Assembly: GCF_003719195.1 (NCBI RefSeq)
Contig: NZ_CP024996.1
Span: 4,526,001 to 4,590,000 of the forward strand
From: Herbaspirillum rubrisubalbicans
GTDB taxonomy: Bacteria; Pseudomonadota; Gammaproteobacteria; Burkholderiales; Burkholderiaceae_D
Direction of reading: 5' to 3'
DNA: 64,000 nucleotides
In this document: positions 17,286 through 26,470 of the stretch, in pieces
Layout of the letters: each line of letters begins with the position of its first letter
Numbering within the stretch: position 1 is the first letter of the stretch
Position numbers and translations under genes: made by a program
Notes under the pieces: model-generated
What the model saw: only the letters and a program-made list of their open reading frames with translations
What the model was told of the DNA's origin: nothing
Database searches by the model: none

Positions 17286-18176
17286 TCAGAGGTTGCGGAA
17301 AGCGTTCTGCATCCAGTTGATGAAGGTATCTACCTCGGGGCGCTCGCGCACCGCGCGCTCGTAGACCACGTAGTAGGCGTGCGGCGGAGTGCGCAGGCGC
17401 ACGTCGAACAGTTCCACGATCTCCCCGCGGGCCAGCAATTCTTCGGCGAAATGCTGGCGCGTCAAGCCAATGCCATAGCCATGACGCACCGCCTCCAGCA
17501 GCAAACCCAGGTCATCCACCCGCAGGCCCGAGGAGGGTTCCACCCATTCCTTCAGACCCGCCGCCTCGAACCAGGGCTGCCAGGGTTCCAGTGCCGAGCG
17601 CAGCAGCGTGGCATGCTGCAGATCGGTGGGGGTCTTCAGCGGCGGCAGCGTCTTGAGATAGCCGGGGCTGGCGACGGCGAAGGCCGGCTCCTCGAACAGC
17701 TTCTCGGTGATGATGTTGGGATAGTTGCCGGCACCGAAGCGGATTTCGACATCGCTTTCCGAGAGCGACAGGTCATACAGCGGCACCGACAGATAGAGCT
17801 CCACCACGATCTCCGGGTGGCGCTGGGTGAAGTCGGCAATGCGCGGCATGAGCAGGTGACGGGCGAAGGTCGGCGGCAGCATCACCTTGATCTTGGGTTG
17901 CATGGCGGCATTGCGATGCGGCATCGGGAAGTCGGTCAGCGTGCGCAAGGCCGAGCGCACCACGTCGAGGTAGCGGCGACCGAATTCGGACAAGCCGATG
18001 GAACGGCCATCGCGATAAAACAAGCGCTCACCGACGAAGTCTTCCAGCAGGCGGATACGGTGCGAGAGCGCCGAGGGCGTGATGCAAAGCTCCTCGGCGG
18101 CAACCGCAAAAGAGTTGTGACGAGCCGCCGCCTCGAAGGCGGACAGGGCATGGACGGGAGGTAGGCGGGTAGCCAT
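17286..18176 (-). CDS. LysR-family transcriptional regulator (GcvA-like)
   Basis: A 296-residue regulator opening MATRLPPVHALSAFEAAARH with SFAVAAEELCITPSALSHRI as the recognition helix; this start is typical of the GcvA/AmpR subgroup. The effector domain includes DVEIRFGAGNYP and HGYGIGLTRQHFAEE. It lies between glcDEF and a second FAD-linked hydroxyacid dehydrogenase, all on the minus strand, which makes glycolate or lactate genes plausible targets. The effector is not known. Confidence 0.9.
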   Translation of the reverse strand: MATRLPPVHALSAFEAAARHNSFAVAAEELCITPSALSHRIRLLEDFVGERLFYRDGRSIGLSEFGRRYLDVVRSALRTLTDFPMPHRNAAMQPKIKVMLPPTFARHLLMPRIADFTQRHPEIVVELYLSVPLYDLSLSESDVEIRFGAGNYPNIITEKLFEEPAFAVASPGYLKTLPPLKTPTDLQHATLLRSALEPWQPWFEAAGLKEWVEPSSGLRVDDLGLLLEAVRHGYGIGLTRQHFAEELLARGEIVELFDVRLRTPPHAYYVVYERAVRERPEVDTFINWMQNAFRNL

Positions 18177-18279
18177 GGGTGGTGGATTCCTGCTGCGTGT
18201 TCAAGCAAAACTGATGAAAACTAACATGGCGAAACCGAAAAACTAAGTCCTTGCACCTGGCCAGCCTGGCGCAATGGAC

Positions 18280-19695
18280 TCACTGCTCCCAGCGCAGGAT
18301 CTTGCCGGGGTTCATGATGTTCTTGGGATCGAGCGCATGTTTGATGGCGCGCATGACGGCTATGGCACCCTCGCCATGCTCCTGGACCAGGAAATCCATC
18401 TTGTGCAGCCCCACCCCATGCTCGCCGGTGCAGGTGCCATCCATGCCGATGGCGCGCGCCACCATGCGAGCGTTGACGCCTTCGGCGCGGGCGATGTCGG
18501 CCGGGTCGTTGGGGTCCACCATCATCTGCACGTGGAAGTTGCCGTCGCCGACGTGGCCGATGATGGCGTGGATGATGCCCTGCTCTTCGCAGTCGGCCTT
18601 GGTGGCCAGCACGCATTCGGCCAGGCGCGAGATCGGGACGCAGCAGTCGGTGGAAATGGCGCGCGCACCGGGACGCAATTGCAGCAGCGCGAAGTAAGCG
18701 TTGTGACGGGCGGTCCACAGACGGCTGCGGTCTTCGGGTCGGGTAGCCCATTCAAAGCCGCGCGCATGGTTTTCATGGGCGATGTCCTGCACCAGCTCGG
18801 CCTGTTCCTTGACGCCGTTGTCGCTGCCGTGGAATTCGAACAGTAGCAGCGGATTGACCGGCAGGCTCAGCTTGTCGTGGGCATTGATGGCACGCACGCC
18901 GTTTTCATCGAGCAGTTCCACGCGCGCCAGCGGCACGCCCATCTGGATGGTCTGGATCACGGTATTGACCGCATCGGCCACGCTGGGGAAGGAGCAGATG
19001 GCGGCCGAGATGGCTTCCGGCTGCGGATACAGGCGCACCGTCACTTCGGTGATGATGCCCAGCGTGCCTTCGCTGCCGACATAGACACGGGTCAGGTCGT
19101 AGCCGGCCGAGGATTTCTTGGCGCGGGTGCCGGTCTTGATGATCTCGCCCTGGGCGGTCACGACTGTCAGGGTCAGGGTGTTTTCCTTCATCGTGCCGTA
19201 GCGCACGGCATTGGTGCCCGAGGCGCGGGTCGAAGCCATGCCGCCCAGCGAGGCATCGGCACCGGGGTCGATGGGGAAGAACAGGCCCGTGTCCTTGATT
19301 TCCTGGTTCAGTTGCTTGCGGGTAACGCCGGCCTGGACGGTCGCGGTCAGGTCTTCGGCGTTGACCGCCAGCACCTGGTTCATCTGTGACAGATCCACCG
19401 TCACCCCGCCCTGCAGGGCCAGTACGTGGCCTTCCAGCGAGGTGCCGGCGCCGTAGGGGATGATGGGGGTGTCGTACTGGCTGCACAGCTTGACGAAGGT
19501 GGCGACTTCCTCGGTGCTATGGGCAAACACCACGGCGTCGGGCAGCATGGGATCGTAGGAGGATTCGTCGCGGCCGTGATGCTCGCGCATGGCCAGGGTG
19601 GTGGAGCAGCGCTCGCCGAAGACGGCCTTGAGCTCATCGAGCAGGGCCTGGGGCACGGGGCGTTTCAGTTTGCGGGCATCAACTAGATGATTCAT
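18280..19695 (-). CDS. FAD-binding oxidase, D-lactate dehydrogenase (cytochrome)/GlcD-like
   Basis: A 471-residue vanillyl-alcohol-oxidase-family flavoprotein. FAD domain motifs: PYGAGTSLEGHV, GADASLGGMASTRASGTNA, SAGYDLTRVYVGSEGTLG. Substrate domain motifs: HVGDGNFHVQMMVD and CTGEHGVGLHK. It resembles D-lactate dehydrogenases and lacks a partner FeS subunit in the neighbourhood, so electrons probably go to a cytochrome or quinone. Ribosome-binding site GAGAGA lies inside the first unit of a 9-bp tandem repeat upstream. D-lactate is the most likely substrate, but other D-2-hydroxyacids are possible. Confidence 0.88.
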   Translation of the reverse strand: MNHLVDARKLKRPVPQALLDELKAVFGERCSTTLAMREHHGRDESSYDPMLPDAVVFAHSTEEVATFVKLCSQYDTPIIPYGAGTSLEGHVLALQGGVTVDLSQMNQVLAVNAEDLTATVQAGVTRKQLNQEIKDTGLFFPIDPGADASLGGMASTRASGTNAVRYGTMKENTLTLTVVTAQGEIIKTGTRAKKSSAGYDLTRVYVGSEGTLGIITEVTVRLYPQPEAISAAICSFPSVADAVNTVIQTIQMGVPLARVELLDENGVRAINAHDKLSLPVNPLLLFEFHGSDNGVKEQAELVQDIAHENHARGFEWATRPEDRSRLWTARHNAYFALLQLRPGARAISTDCCVPISRLAECVLATKADCEEQGIIHAIIGHVGDGNFHVQMMVDPNDPADIARAEGVNARMVARAIGMDGTCTGEHGVGLHKMDFLVQEHGEGAIAVMRAIKHALDPKNIMNPGKILRWEQ

Positions 19696-19701
19696 GCAAT
19701 T

Positions 19702-19728
19702 TCTCTCGGGTGTCTCGGGTGTCTCGGG
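19702..19728. repeat. Three tandem 9-bp repeats upstream of the FAD oxidase
   Basis: Consecutive units TCTCTCGGG, TGTCTCGGG and TGTCTCGGG. The unit next to the gene contains the GAGAGA ribosome-binding site on the minus strand. Copy-number change would alter leader length but not the reading frame. Confidence 0.6.
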
Positions 19729-19977
19729 TCGGGGTCGTTGTTCTCAGTCTGGTGCAGGACGATGCTGGGCCGGTGCAATGGACTGACCACTGATCAATCG
19801 ATGAATTTTACTCTCTTGCGGGCAAGAGAATGCCGCGATCTCCCCACCCGTCTCGGCGGGTGGGGCAAATCAAGTGAATTATTTACGCGATATTGGGTGG
19901 TATTGGCGCAATCGGCCGCTGCGCTTGCCTTGGTCGATGCTTGCGCTTAAGCTCCCCCGGATTATCAAGGAGCAATG

Positions 19978-20532
19978 ATGGGCAACCGACTTTCCAGGAT
20001 CGCCACCCGTACCGGCGACGATGGCAGCACCGGCCTGGGCGATGGCAGCCGGGTGGGCAAGGACAACCTGCGCATCCAGGCGCTGGGCGATGTGGATGAA
20101 TTGAATTCGCACTTGGGCGTGCTGTTGTGCGAGACCCTGCCGGCCAGCTTGCGCGAAGAACTGGTATCGATCCAGCATGACCTGTTCGACCTGGGCGGCG
20201 AGCTCTGCATCCCCGGCTATACGGTGCTGGCCGAGGCGCACTTGGCGCGGCTGGATGCGCTGCTGGAAAAGTACAACGCCACCCTGCCGCCGCTGCAGGA
20301 ATTCATCCTGCCGGGCGGCTCGCGCACTGCCGCACTGGCCCATGTCTGCCGCACCGTATGCCGCCGCGCCGAGCGCAGCGTGGTGATGCTGGAGAAGGCC
20401 GAGGCCGGCGTGAATGCGCCGGCGCGGCAATACCTGAACCGCCTCTCGGACCTGTGCTTCGTGCTGGCGCGGGTGCTCAACCGCGAAGCTGGGGGGCAGG
20501 ATGTGTTGTGGCAGAAGGGGCGGGAACGCTGA
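19978..20532 (+). CDS. ATP:cob(I)alamin adenosyltransferase (PduO type)
   Basis: A 184-residue trimeric adenosyltransferase. The ATP-binding N-terminus RIATRTGDDGSTGLGDGSRV, the DVDELNSHLG motif, the PGGSRTAALAHVCRTVCRRAER helix and NRLSDLCFVLAR are all present. It makes adenosylcobalamin from cob(I)alamin and ATP. Two ATGs are adjacent (19975 and 19978); the second is better spaced from AAGGAG. Monocistronic with a strong terminator downstream. Confidence 0.95.
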   Translation: MGNRLSRIATRTGDDGSTGLGDGSRVGKDNLRIQALGDVDELNSHLGVLLCETLPASLREELVSIQHDLFDLGGELCIPGYTVLAEAHLARLDALLEKYNATLPPLQEFILPGGSRTAALAHVCRTVCRRAERSVVMLEKAEAGVNAPARQYLNRLSDLCFVLARVLNREAGGQDVLWQKGRER

Positions 20533-20553
20533 TTTTCCTTTGGCTGCGCAGAG

Positions 20554-20594
20554 AAACGAAACGCCCCGCGGGAAACCGGCGGGGCGTTTCGTTT
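20554..20594. terminator. Bidirectional terminator between adenosyltransferase gene and dxs
   Basis: 16-bp perfect stem from AAACGAAACGCCCCGC (20554-20569) to its complement (20579-20594), 9-nt loop; the outer arm supplies T-rich ends on both strands. It lies between two convergent genes. Confidence 0.9.
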
Positions 20595-20663
20595 ACTTAG
20601 TTCTCTGCCCGGATTTTCTTAGTTTCAGCACTGCAAAAACTAAACCCCGGGAATCCGCATCGA

Positions 20664-22529
20664 TCAACCGTTGTTGACCACCAGCTTGGGCTGATCCTTG
20701 CCAAAGCGCTGTGCGATGGACTGGGCGATGCCATCGGCATCCAGCCCGCATTGCGCCAGCAGTTGCGCCACATCGCCATGGTCGATGAAGCGGTCGGGCA
20801 GACCCAGGTGCAGGATAGGCTTGTTGATGCCGGCCGCAGCCAGCGCTTCGGAAACTGCGGCACCGGCGCCGCCCATGATGCAGCCCTCTTCCACCGTCAC
20901 CAGGGCATCGTGCGAAGCGGCCAGTTGGCGCACCAGTTCCACGTCCAGCGGCTTGATGAAGCGCATGTTGGCCACCGTGGCATCGAGCTTGTCGCCCGCG
21001 CCCAGGGCCGGGGCCAGCAGGCTGCCGAAAGCCAGGATGGCCACCTCCTTGCCCTGGCGGCGGATTTCGCCGCGGCCCAGCGGCAAGGTGTCCAACGTCT
21101 TTTCCACCGCGGCACCGATACCGGCGCCCCGCGGATAGCGCACTGCGGCCGGGCCGGGATATTGGTACGCCGTGGAGAGCATCTGGCGGCATTCATTCTC
21201 ATCGGAAGCCGCCATCACCACCATGTTGGGAATACAGCGCAGGAAGGCCAGGTCGTAATTCCCGGCGTGGGTGGCGCCATCGGCGCCGACCAGGCCGGCG
21301 CGGTCCAGCGCAAAGGTCACGTCCAGGTTCTGCAGGGCGACGTCATGGATCAACTGGTCGTAGGCACGTTGCAGGAAGGTGGAATAGATCGCCACCACCG
21401 GCTTCATGCCTTCGCAGGCCATGCCGGCGGCGAAGGTGACGGCGTGCTGTTCGGCGATGCCCACATCGTAGTAGCGATTCGGGAAGGCCTTTTCGAAGGC
21501 CACCATGCCCGAGCCTTCGCGCATGGCCGGGGTGATGCCGACCAGCTTGTCATCGGCGGCGCCCATGTCGCACAGCCATTGACCGAACACCTGGGTATAG
21601 GTCAGCTTGCCACCAGCGCTGGGCTTGATGCCTTCGCTGGGATTGAACTTGCCGGGGCCGTGGTAGAGCACCGGGTCGGCCTCGGCCAGCTTGTAGCCCT
21701 GGCCCTTCTTGGTGACCACGTGCAGGAACTGCGGGCCCTTCAGATGCTTGAGATTCTGCAGTGTGGGGATCAGTGAATCGAGGTCATGACCATCGATGGG
21801 ACCGATGTAGTTGAAGCCGAATTCCTCGAACATGGTGGCCGGAACCACCATGCCCTTGGCATGTTCTTCCAGGCGCTTGGCCAGCTCCAGCACCGGGCCG
21901 GGCAGCACCGACTTGCCCACGTCGCGCGCGGTGGCGTAGAACTTGCCAGACATCAGACGTGCCAGGTAGCGGTTCAGCGCACCGACCGGCGGCGAGATCG
22001 ACATGTCGTTGTCGTTGAGGATGACCAGCAGCTTCACATCCTCATGCACGCCCGCATTGTTGAGCGCTTCGAAGGCCATGCCGGCCGTCATGGCGCCGTC
22101 GCCGATGACGGCAATGGCGTGCCGCTCCGAACCTTGCGTCTTGGCGGCCAGGGCCATGCCCAGCGCAGCCGAGATCGAGGTCGAGGAATGCGCGGTGCCG
22201 AAGGTGTCGTACTGGCTTTCGATGCGGCGCGGGAAGCCCGAGATGCCTTCCTGCTGGCGCAGCGTGGCCATGCGTTCGCGCCGGCCGGTGAGAATCTTGT
22301 GCGGGTAAGTCTGATGGCCCACGTCCCATACGATGCGGTCTTCGGGAGTGTTGAAGACGTAATGCAGCGCGATGGTCAACTCGACCGTGCCCAGGTTGGA
22401 GGACAAGTGGCCGCCGGTCTTGGACACCGAGTCCAGCAGGAAACCGCGCAACTCTTCAGCCAGCGGCTTCAATTGATGGCGGGTCAGGCGGCGCAGGTCG
22501 GCCGGGTCGTTGATGGTAGTGAGGAGCAT
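20664..22529 (-). CDS. dxs: 1-deoxy-D-xylulose-5-phosphate synthase
   Basis: A 621-residue thiamine-diphosphate enzyme that joins pyruvate and glyceraldehyde-3-phosphate, the first step of the methylerythritol phosphate isoprenoid route. The ThDP motif is [20 protein letters not shown]; the catalytic glutamate is in [16 protein letters not shown]; other family marks are [17 protein letters not shown] and GPIDGHD. Normal length. It follows ispA by 87 bp in the leftward xseB-ispA-dxs cluster. Confidence 0.97.
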   Translation of the reverse strand: MLLTTINDPADLRRLTRHQLKPLAEELRGFLLDSVSKTGGHLSSNLGTVELTIALHYVFNTPEDRIVWDVGHQTYPHKILTGRRERMATLRQQEGISGFPRRIESQYDTFGTAHSSTSISAALGMALAAKTQGSERHAIAVIGDGAMTAGMAFEALNNAGVHEDVKLLVILNDNDMSISPPVGALNRYLARLMSGKFYATARDVGKSVLPGPVLELAKRLEEHAKGMVVPATMFEEFGFNYIGPIDGHDLDSLIPTLQNLKHLKGPQFLHVVTKKGQGYKLAEADPVLYHGPGKFNPSEGIKPSAGGKLTYTQVFGQWLCDMGAADDKLVGITPAMREGSGMVAFEKAFPNRYYDVGIAEQHAVTFAAGMACEGMKPVVAIYSTFLQRAYDQLIHDVALQNLDVTFALDRAGLVGADGATHAGNYDLAFLRCIPNMVVMAASDENECRQMLSTAYQYPGPAAVRYPRGAGIGAAVEKTLDTLPLGRGEIRRQGKEVAILAFGSLLAPALGAGDKLDATVANMRFIKPLDVELVRQLAASHDALVTVEEGCIMGGAGAAVSEALAAAGINKPILHLGLPDRFIDHGDVAQLLAQCGLDADGIAQSIAQRFGKDQPKLVVNNG

Positions 22530-22616
22530 CTTGTTCTTACCGTGTTGGGGTCTGAAGGCCGCATCTGGCAGCTCGGCAGCTTGCCGCGCGGTCCGTCTTC
22601 ATGCCTGGGTTAGGTC

Positions 22617-23564
22617 TTAGGTCTTTCTCTGTACGATCAGGTCGGCCAGTTGGCGCAGGCGGCGCGCCTTTTCGCCGAATGGTGCCAGCGCCGCATGGGC
22701 AGTGGCGCGCAGCTTGTCGGCCAGCGCCTGCGATTGGGCCAGGCCCAGGATCGATACATAGGTCGGCTTGTTGTCGGCCGCATCCTTGCCGGCGGTCTTG
22801 CCCAGCGTGGCCGAGTCGGCAGTGGCATCGAGAATGTCATCCACCACCTGGAAGGCCAGGCCGATGGCGCGCGCGTAGTCGTCCAGCGCAGCACTTTCAT
22901 CGGCGCTCAAGTCCTTGCCACCCAGCGCGCCCAACAGCACTGCGGCGCGCAGCAGCGCACCGGTCTTCAAGCGATGCATCTGTTCCAGTTCGGCCAGCGA
23001 CAGTGTCATGCCCACGCTGGCCAGGTCGATTGCCTGGCCGCCGCACATGCCCACCGAACCCGAGGCCTGGGCCAGCAACTGCACCATGCGCAGCTGGCGG
23101 GCCGGCAGGTCGGCTACGCTCAAGCCCGGCTCGCCGGCCAGCGGTGCCGACAAGGTCTCGAAGGCTTGCGCCTGCAAGGCGTCACCGACCAGCAGCGCAG
23201 TGGCTTCATCGTATTGCACGTGCACCGTGGGCTTGCCACGGCGCAGGGCATCGTCATCCATGCAGGGCATGTCGTCATGCACCAGCGAATAGACGTGGAT
23301 CATCTCCACGGCCGCCGCAGCACGGTCCAGCAGCGCAGGCGGGGTGTCGAAGACTTCACCGGCGGCATACACCAGCAACGGGCGCACGCGCTTGCCGCCA
23401 TCCATGGCGGTGTAGCGCATGGCCTGGTGCAGCCGCGCCGGCACCTTGGAGGTCGGTACCAGGAAGCGGTCCAGCACGTCTTCCATGCCACCCTGGACTT
23501 GGCGCATCCAGTCTGCAAAATCATGTGAGGCCTGTGCGCTGGCCGCCGGCATCTGTGCATTCAT
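22617..23564 (-). CDS. ispA: Farnesyl/geranyl diphosphate synthase
   Basis: A 315-residue short-chain prenyltransferase. First aspartate-rich motif DDMPCMDDD at about residues 97-105, second DDILD at about 242-246, plus GGKRVRP near residue 57. It condenses isopentenyl diphosphate with allylic diphosphates, giving farnesyl diphosphate for quinones and undecaprenol. Its ATG shares one base with the xseB stop (TGATG), so translation is coupled. Confidence 0.96.
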   Translation of the reverse strand: MNAQMPAASAQASHDFADWMRQVQGGMEDVLDRFLVPTSKVPARLHQAMRYTAMDGGKRVRPLLVYAAGEVFDTPPALLDRAAAAVEMIHVYSLVHDDMPCMDDDALRRGKPTVHVQYDEATALLVGDALQAQAFETLSAPLAGEPGLSVADLPARQLRMVQLLAQASGSVGMCGGQAIDLASVGMTLSLAELEQMHRLKTGALLRAAVLLGALGGKDLSADESAALDDYARAIGLAFQVVDDILDATADSATLGKTAGKDAADNKPTYVSILGLAQSQALADKLRATAHAALAPFGEKARRLRQLADLIVQRKT

Positions 23565-23833
23565 CAGTCGTCCCCGCCGGCAGCCTCGGCTGCGTTGAAG
23601 GGCTTGAGCATGTCGCCTTCGAGCAGCTTGACCTGGCTATCGACCTTGTCGAGCTGGCCGGCACAGAACTTGACCAGTTCCGAACCGCGCTTGTAGGCGG
23701 CCACCGAGGCTTCCAGCGGCAGTTCGCCGGCTTCCATCCGGGCCACCAGCTGTTCCAGCTCCTGCATGGCCTCTTCGAAGGAGGCGGGCAAGGCGGCAGT
23801 GGCGGTGGCAGCAGCGGCAGAGGTTCTAGGCAT
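23564..23833 (-). CDS. xseB: Exodeoxyribonuclease VII small subunit
   Basis: An 89-residue protein with the family core SFEEAMQELEQLVARMEAGELPLE and YKRGSELVKFCAGQLDKV, preceded by a short low-complexity Ala/Thr N-terminus. It supports the XseA large subunit (not in this window) in degrading single-stranded DNA. It leads the conserved xseB-ispA-dxs arrangement. Confidence 0.95.
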   Translation of the reverse strand: MPRTSAAAATATAALPASFEEAMQELEQLVARMEAGELPLEASVAAYKRGSELVKFCAGQLDKVDSQVKLLEGDMLKPFNAAEAAGGDD

Positions 23834-23962
23834 ATCGACCCATTCAAAAAACTAACCCGGTATTTTAGAACAAACCAATGATTCCCAAGTCAATCGAGGG
23901 CGTGGAAATGTCGTTGCTTTTCTGGCCGAGCTTGTAAATTCGGTCAATTTACTGGCATTTTG

Positions 23963-23998
23963 GCCACAAAACCCGGTCCCTTCTGGGGGTTTTGTGGC
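23963..23998. promoter_or_regulatory. 12-bp perfect inverted repeat upstream of the Rieske oxygenase
   Basis: GCCACAAAACCC (23963-23974) and GGGTTTTGTGGC (23987-23998), 12-nt spacer, in the 267-bp gap between xseB and the Rieske gene. It is followed by CATAAT (23998-24003), a possible -10, and an A+T-rich ~100-bp leader. It is either an operator or an mRNA hairpin; there is no T-run for a terminator. Confidence 0.5.
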
Positions 23999-24100
23999 AT
24001 AATCCACGGTTCTGTCCAAAATTTCCTCTTCATATTATTTGAACATAGGTTTTTGCGGATTTTCTTCCTTAGGTTGGTGCAAATTAATTTGGGGGCGGAA

Positions 24101-25222
24101 ATGTCCGATCTTGCTACTTTTGCCAAATTGGCGCGTTCCAACGCGCAACTTCCAGTCCACGTCTACTTCGACGAACCGCTCTATCAGCGGGAACTGAAAC
24201 AACTCTTCCAGCACGGACCTCGTTACGTCGGCCATGAGCTGATGGTGCCCAATGCCGGCGACTATTCCACCCTGCCGTGGGAGAACGAAGGCCGGATGCT
24301 GGTGCGCAATGCGCAGGGTATTGAACTGTTGTCCAACGTCTGCCGTCACCGTCAGGCCAAGATGCTCGATGGCCGCGGCAACACCAACAACGTCGTCTGT
24401 CCCCTGCATCGCTGGACCTATGATCTGAAGGGTGAACTGATCGGTGCACCTCACTTCGGTGAGACGCCGTGCATGAACCTGTCCAAGACGCCGCTGCAAA
24501 GCTGGAACGGCCTGCTGTTCGAGAACAATGGCGTCGATATCGCCGACAAGCTCAAGCGTCTGGGCGTGACGCGGGACCTGGATTTCTCAGGCTACCTGTA
24601 CGATCACACCGAAGTGCATGAGTGTGACTACAACTGGAAGACCTTCATCGAAGTCTACCTGGAGGACTATCACGTCGAGCCCTTCCATCCGGGTCTGGGC
24701 AACTTCGTGAGCTGCTCCGACCTGAAGTGGGAATTCGGCCGCGACTATAGCGTGCAGACCGTGGGTGTGAACCATGGCCTGATCAAGTCCGGCTCGCCCA
24801 CCTACGGCAAGTGGCAGGAAAAGCTGCTGCAGTTCTCCAATGGCCAGCCGCCCAAGTTCGGCGCCATCTGGCTGACGCTCTACCCCAACATCATGGTGGA
24901 GTGGTATCCGCATGTGCTGGTGGTGTCCACGCTCTGGCCGAGCGGTCCGCAGAAGACCACCAACGTGGTGGAGTTCTACTATCCGGAAGAAATCGCCCTC
25001 TTCGAGCGCGAGCTGGTGGAGGCCGAACGCGCCGCCTACATGGAGACCTGCGTAGAGGATGATGAGATCGCCCAGCGCATGGATGCCGGTCGTCGTATAC
25101 TGATGGATCGCGGCACCAGCGAAGTCGGTCCCTACCAGTCGCCCATGGAAGATGGAATGCAGCACTTCCACGAATGGTATCGCCAGCAACTGGACGTGCC
25201 GCCAGGAACCAGCACACCATAA
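24101..25222 (+). CDS. Rieske [2Fe-2S] ring-hydroxylating oxygenase large subunit
   Basis: A 373-residue oxygenase alpha subunit. The Rieske site is CRHRQAKMLDG...CPLHRW (Cys-x-His and Cys-x2-His). The mononuclear iron site includes EVYLEDYHVEPFHPG with its two histidines. The ATG at 24101 is chosen because GGGGCGGAA precedes it; the frame runs 47 codons further upstream through an A+T-rich leader that does not look like protein. No beta subunit or reductase gene is adjacent, so electrons must come from elsewhere. It is divergent from xseB-ispA-dxs. The substrate is unknown. Confidence 0.88.
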   Translation: MSDLATFAKLARSNAQLPVHVYFDEPLYQRELKQLFQHGPRYVGHELMVPNAGDYSTLPWENEGRMLVRNAQGIELLSNVCRHRQAKMLDGRGNTNNVVCPLHRWTYDLKGELIGAPHFGETPCMNLSKTPLQSWNGLLFENNGVDIADKLKRLGVTRDLDFSGYLYDHTEVHECDYNWKTFIEVYLEDYHVEPFHPGLGNFVSCSDLKWEFGRDYSVQTVGVNHGLIKSGSPTYGKWQEKLLQFSNGQPPKFGAIWLTLYPNIMVEWYPHVLVVSTLWPSGPQKTTNVVEFYYPEEIALFERELVEAERAAYMETCVEDDEIAQRMDAGRRILMDRGTSEVGPYQSPMEDGMQHFHEWYRQQLDVPPGTSTP

Positions 25223-25350
25223 CCAGGCCGAACGGCCGCGCAGGGGGAACGCAGATGCAAGCACAGCGGCAATCTCACGACGGACGCAGTCTGCGCCGTC
25301 ATTGTCGCTTTCCCTCCGGCACTGGCACTAGCCTTGGCACCCGCTGCACG

Positions 25351-25385
25351 ACGGCAGCCCCGGTTCATACCGGGGCTGCCGTTTT
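25351..25385 (+). terminator. Intrinsic terminator after the Rieske gene
   Basis: 13-bp perfect stem CGGCAGCCCCGGT (25352-25364) / ACCGGGGCTGCCG (25369-25381) with a 4-nt loop, followed by TTTTC. Confidence 0.92.
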
Positions 25386-25479
25386 CATTGCGGCGTGTGC
25401 AATGGCTTGCCCAGCCACCTGCGTTTCATCCGATTCACCTGCCCTCCCCCCTCTCCTCTCCCACTACTGATCCGTCGCC

Positions 25480-26397
25480 ATGCAATCGCTCTGGATGCTC
25501 GTTGCTTCATTTCTCTTCGCCGTCATGGGCGTGTGCGTCAAGCTCGCCGGCAGCTACTACACCACCTCCGAGATCGTGCTCTGCCGGGGGGTGATCGGCG
25601 TGCTGTTCATCCTCGGCCTGATCCGCCTGCGCGGCGGCACGCTGCGCACGCCCTTCCCGCGCGATCACTTCATCCGCGGCGGGGTGGGGGTGATCTCGCT
25701 GTGGATGTGGTTCTATTCCTTCAGCCTCTTGCCCGTTGCCACGGCCACTACGCTGAACTACATGTCCTCGATCTGGATTGCGGTGATGCTGTTCGCAGCC
25801 GGCTGGTGGCAGGGCAACAAGAAGTTCGAATGGGGCCTGGCCGGGACGGTGGCCTTGAGCTTTGTCGGTGTGGCGCTGTTAATGCGGCCTTCGCTCAATG
25901 CCGAGCAATTGCTGGGCGGCGCCATCTCGCTGGCCTCGGGCGTGCTCTCGGCACTGGTCTACCTGCAGGTGCGCAAGCTGGGGCTGCTGGGGGAACCTGA
26001 GTATCGTGTGGTGTTCTACTTTTCTGCCACGGGCGTGCTGGCCGGGCTCATCGGCAGCGTGGTCACCGGCCGCGTGCCGCTGTGGCACAGCCATTCCTGG
26101 CTGGGTGTGCTGCTGGTGGTCATGATAGGCTTGACCGCCACCACCGCCCAGATCGCCATGACACGCGCCTACCGGCTCGGCAATACGCTGGTCACGGCCA
26201 ACCTGCAATATACGGGCATCGTCTTTTCCAGCCTGTTCGGCGTGCTGATCTGGGATGATGCGCCGGGCTGGATCGGCTGGCTGGGCATGGCGGTGATCCT
26301 GGCCAGCGGAATGCTGGCCACCTATCGCAACCAGAAGCAAACCCAAGCTGAGGCCAGGAATGTGCCCAAGGTGGACCCGATTGCCACTGAGGCGTAA
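25480..26397 (+). CDS. DMT-superfamily (EamA) transporter
   Basis: A 305-residue protein with about ten hydrophobic helices in two EamA repeats (first ~5-130, second ~145-285), each with the family's late-helix pattern (ATTLNYMSSIW; GNTLVTANLQYTGIVFSSLFGVLIWDD). Such proteins usually export metabolites or amino acids; the substrate cannot be named. It lies on its own between the Rieske gene terminator and the sulfurtransferase gene. Confidence 0.88.
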   Translation: MQSLWMLVASFLFAVMGVCVKLAGSYYTTSEIVLCRGVIGVLFILGLIRLRGGTLRTPFPRDHFIRGGVGVISLWMWFYSFSLLPVATATTLNYMSSIWIAVMLFAAGWWQGNKKFEWGLAGTVALSFVGVALLMRPSLNAEQLLGGAISLASGVLSALVYLQVRKLGLLGEPEYRVVFYFSATGVLAGLIGSVVTGRVPLWHSHSWLGVLLVVMIGLTATTAQIAMTRAYRLGNTLVTANLQYTGIVFSSLFGVLIWDDAPGWIGWLGMAVILASGMLATYRNQKQTQAEARNVPKVDPIATEA

Positions 26398-26470
26398 AGC
26401 GTGAGATATGAAGCGTGAAGTGCCCCGCCTCCCCCCCTATTTTTGGATATATGAATAAAAGGAGATGGTC

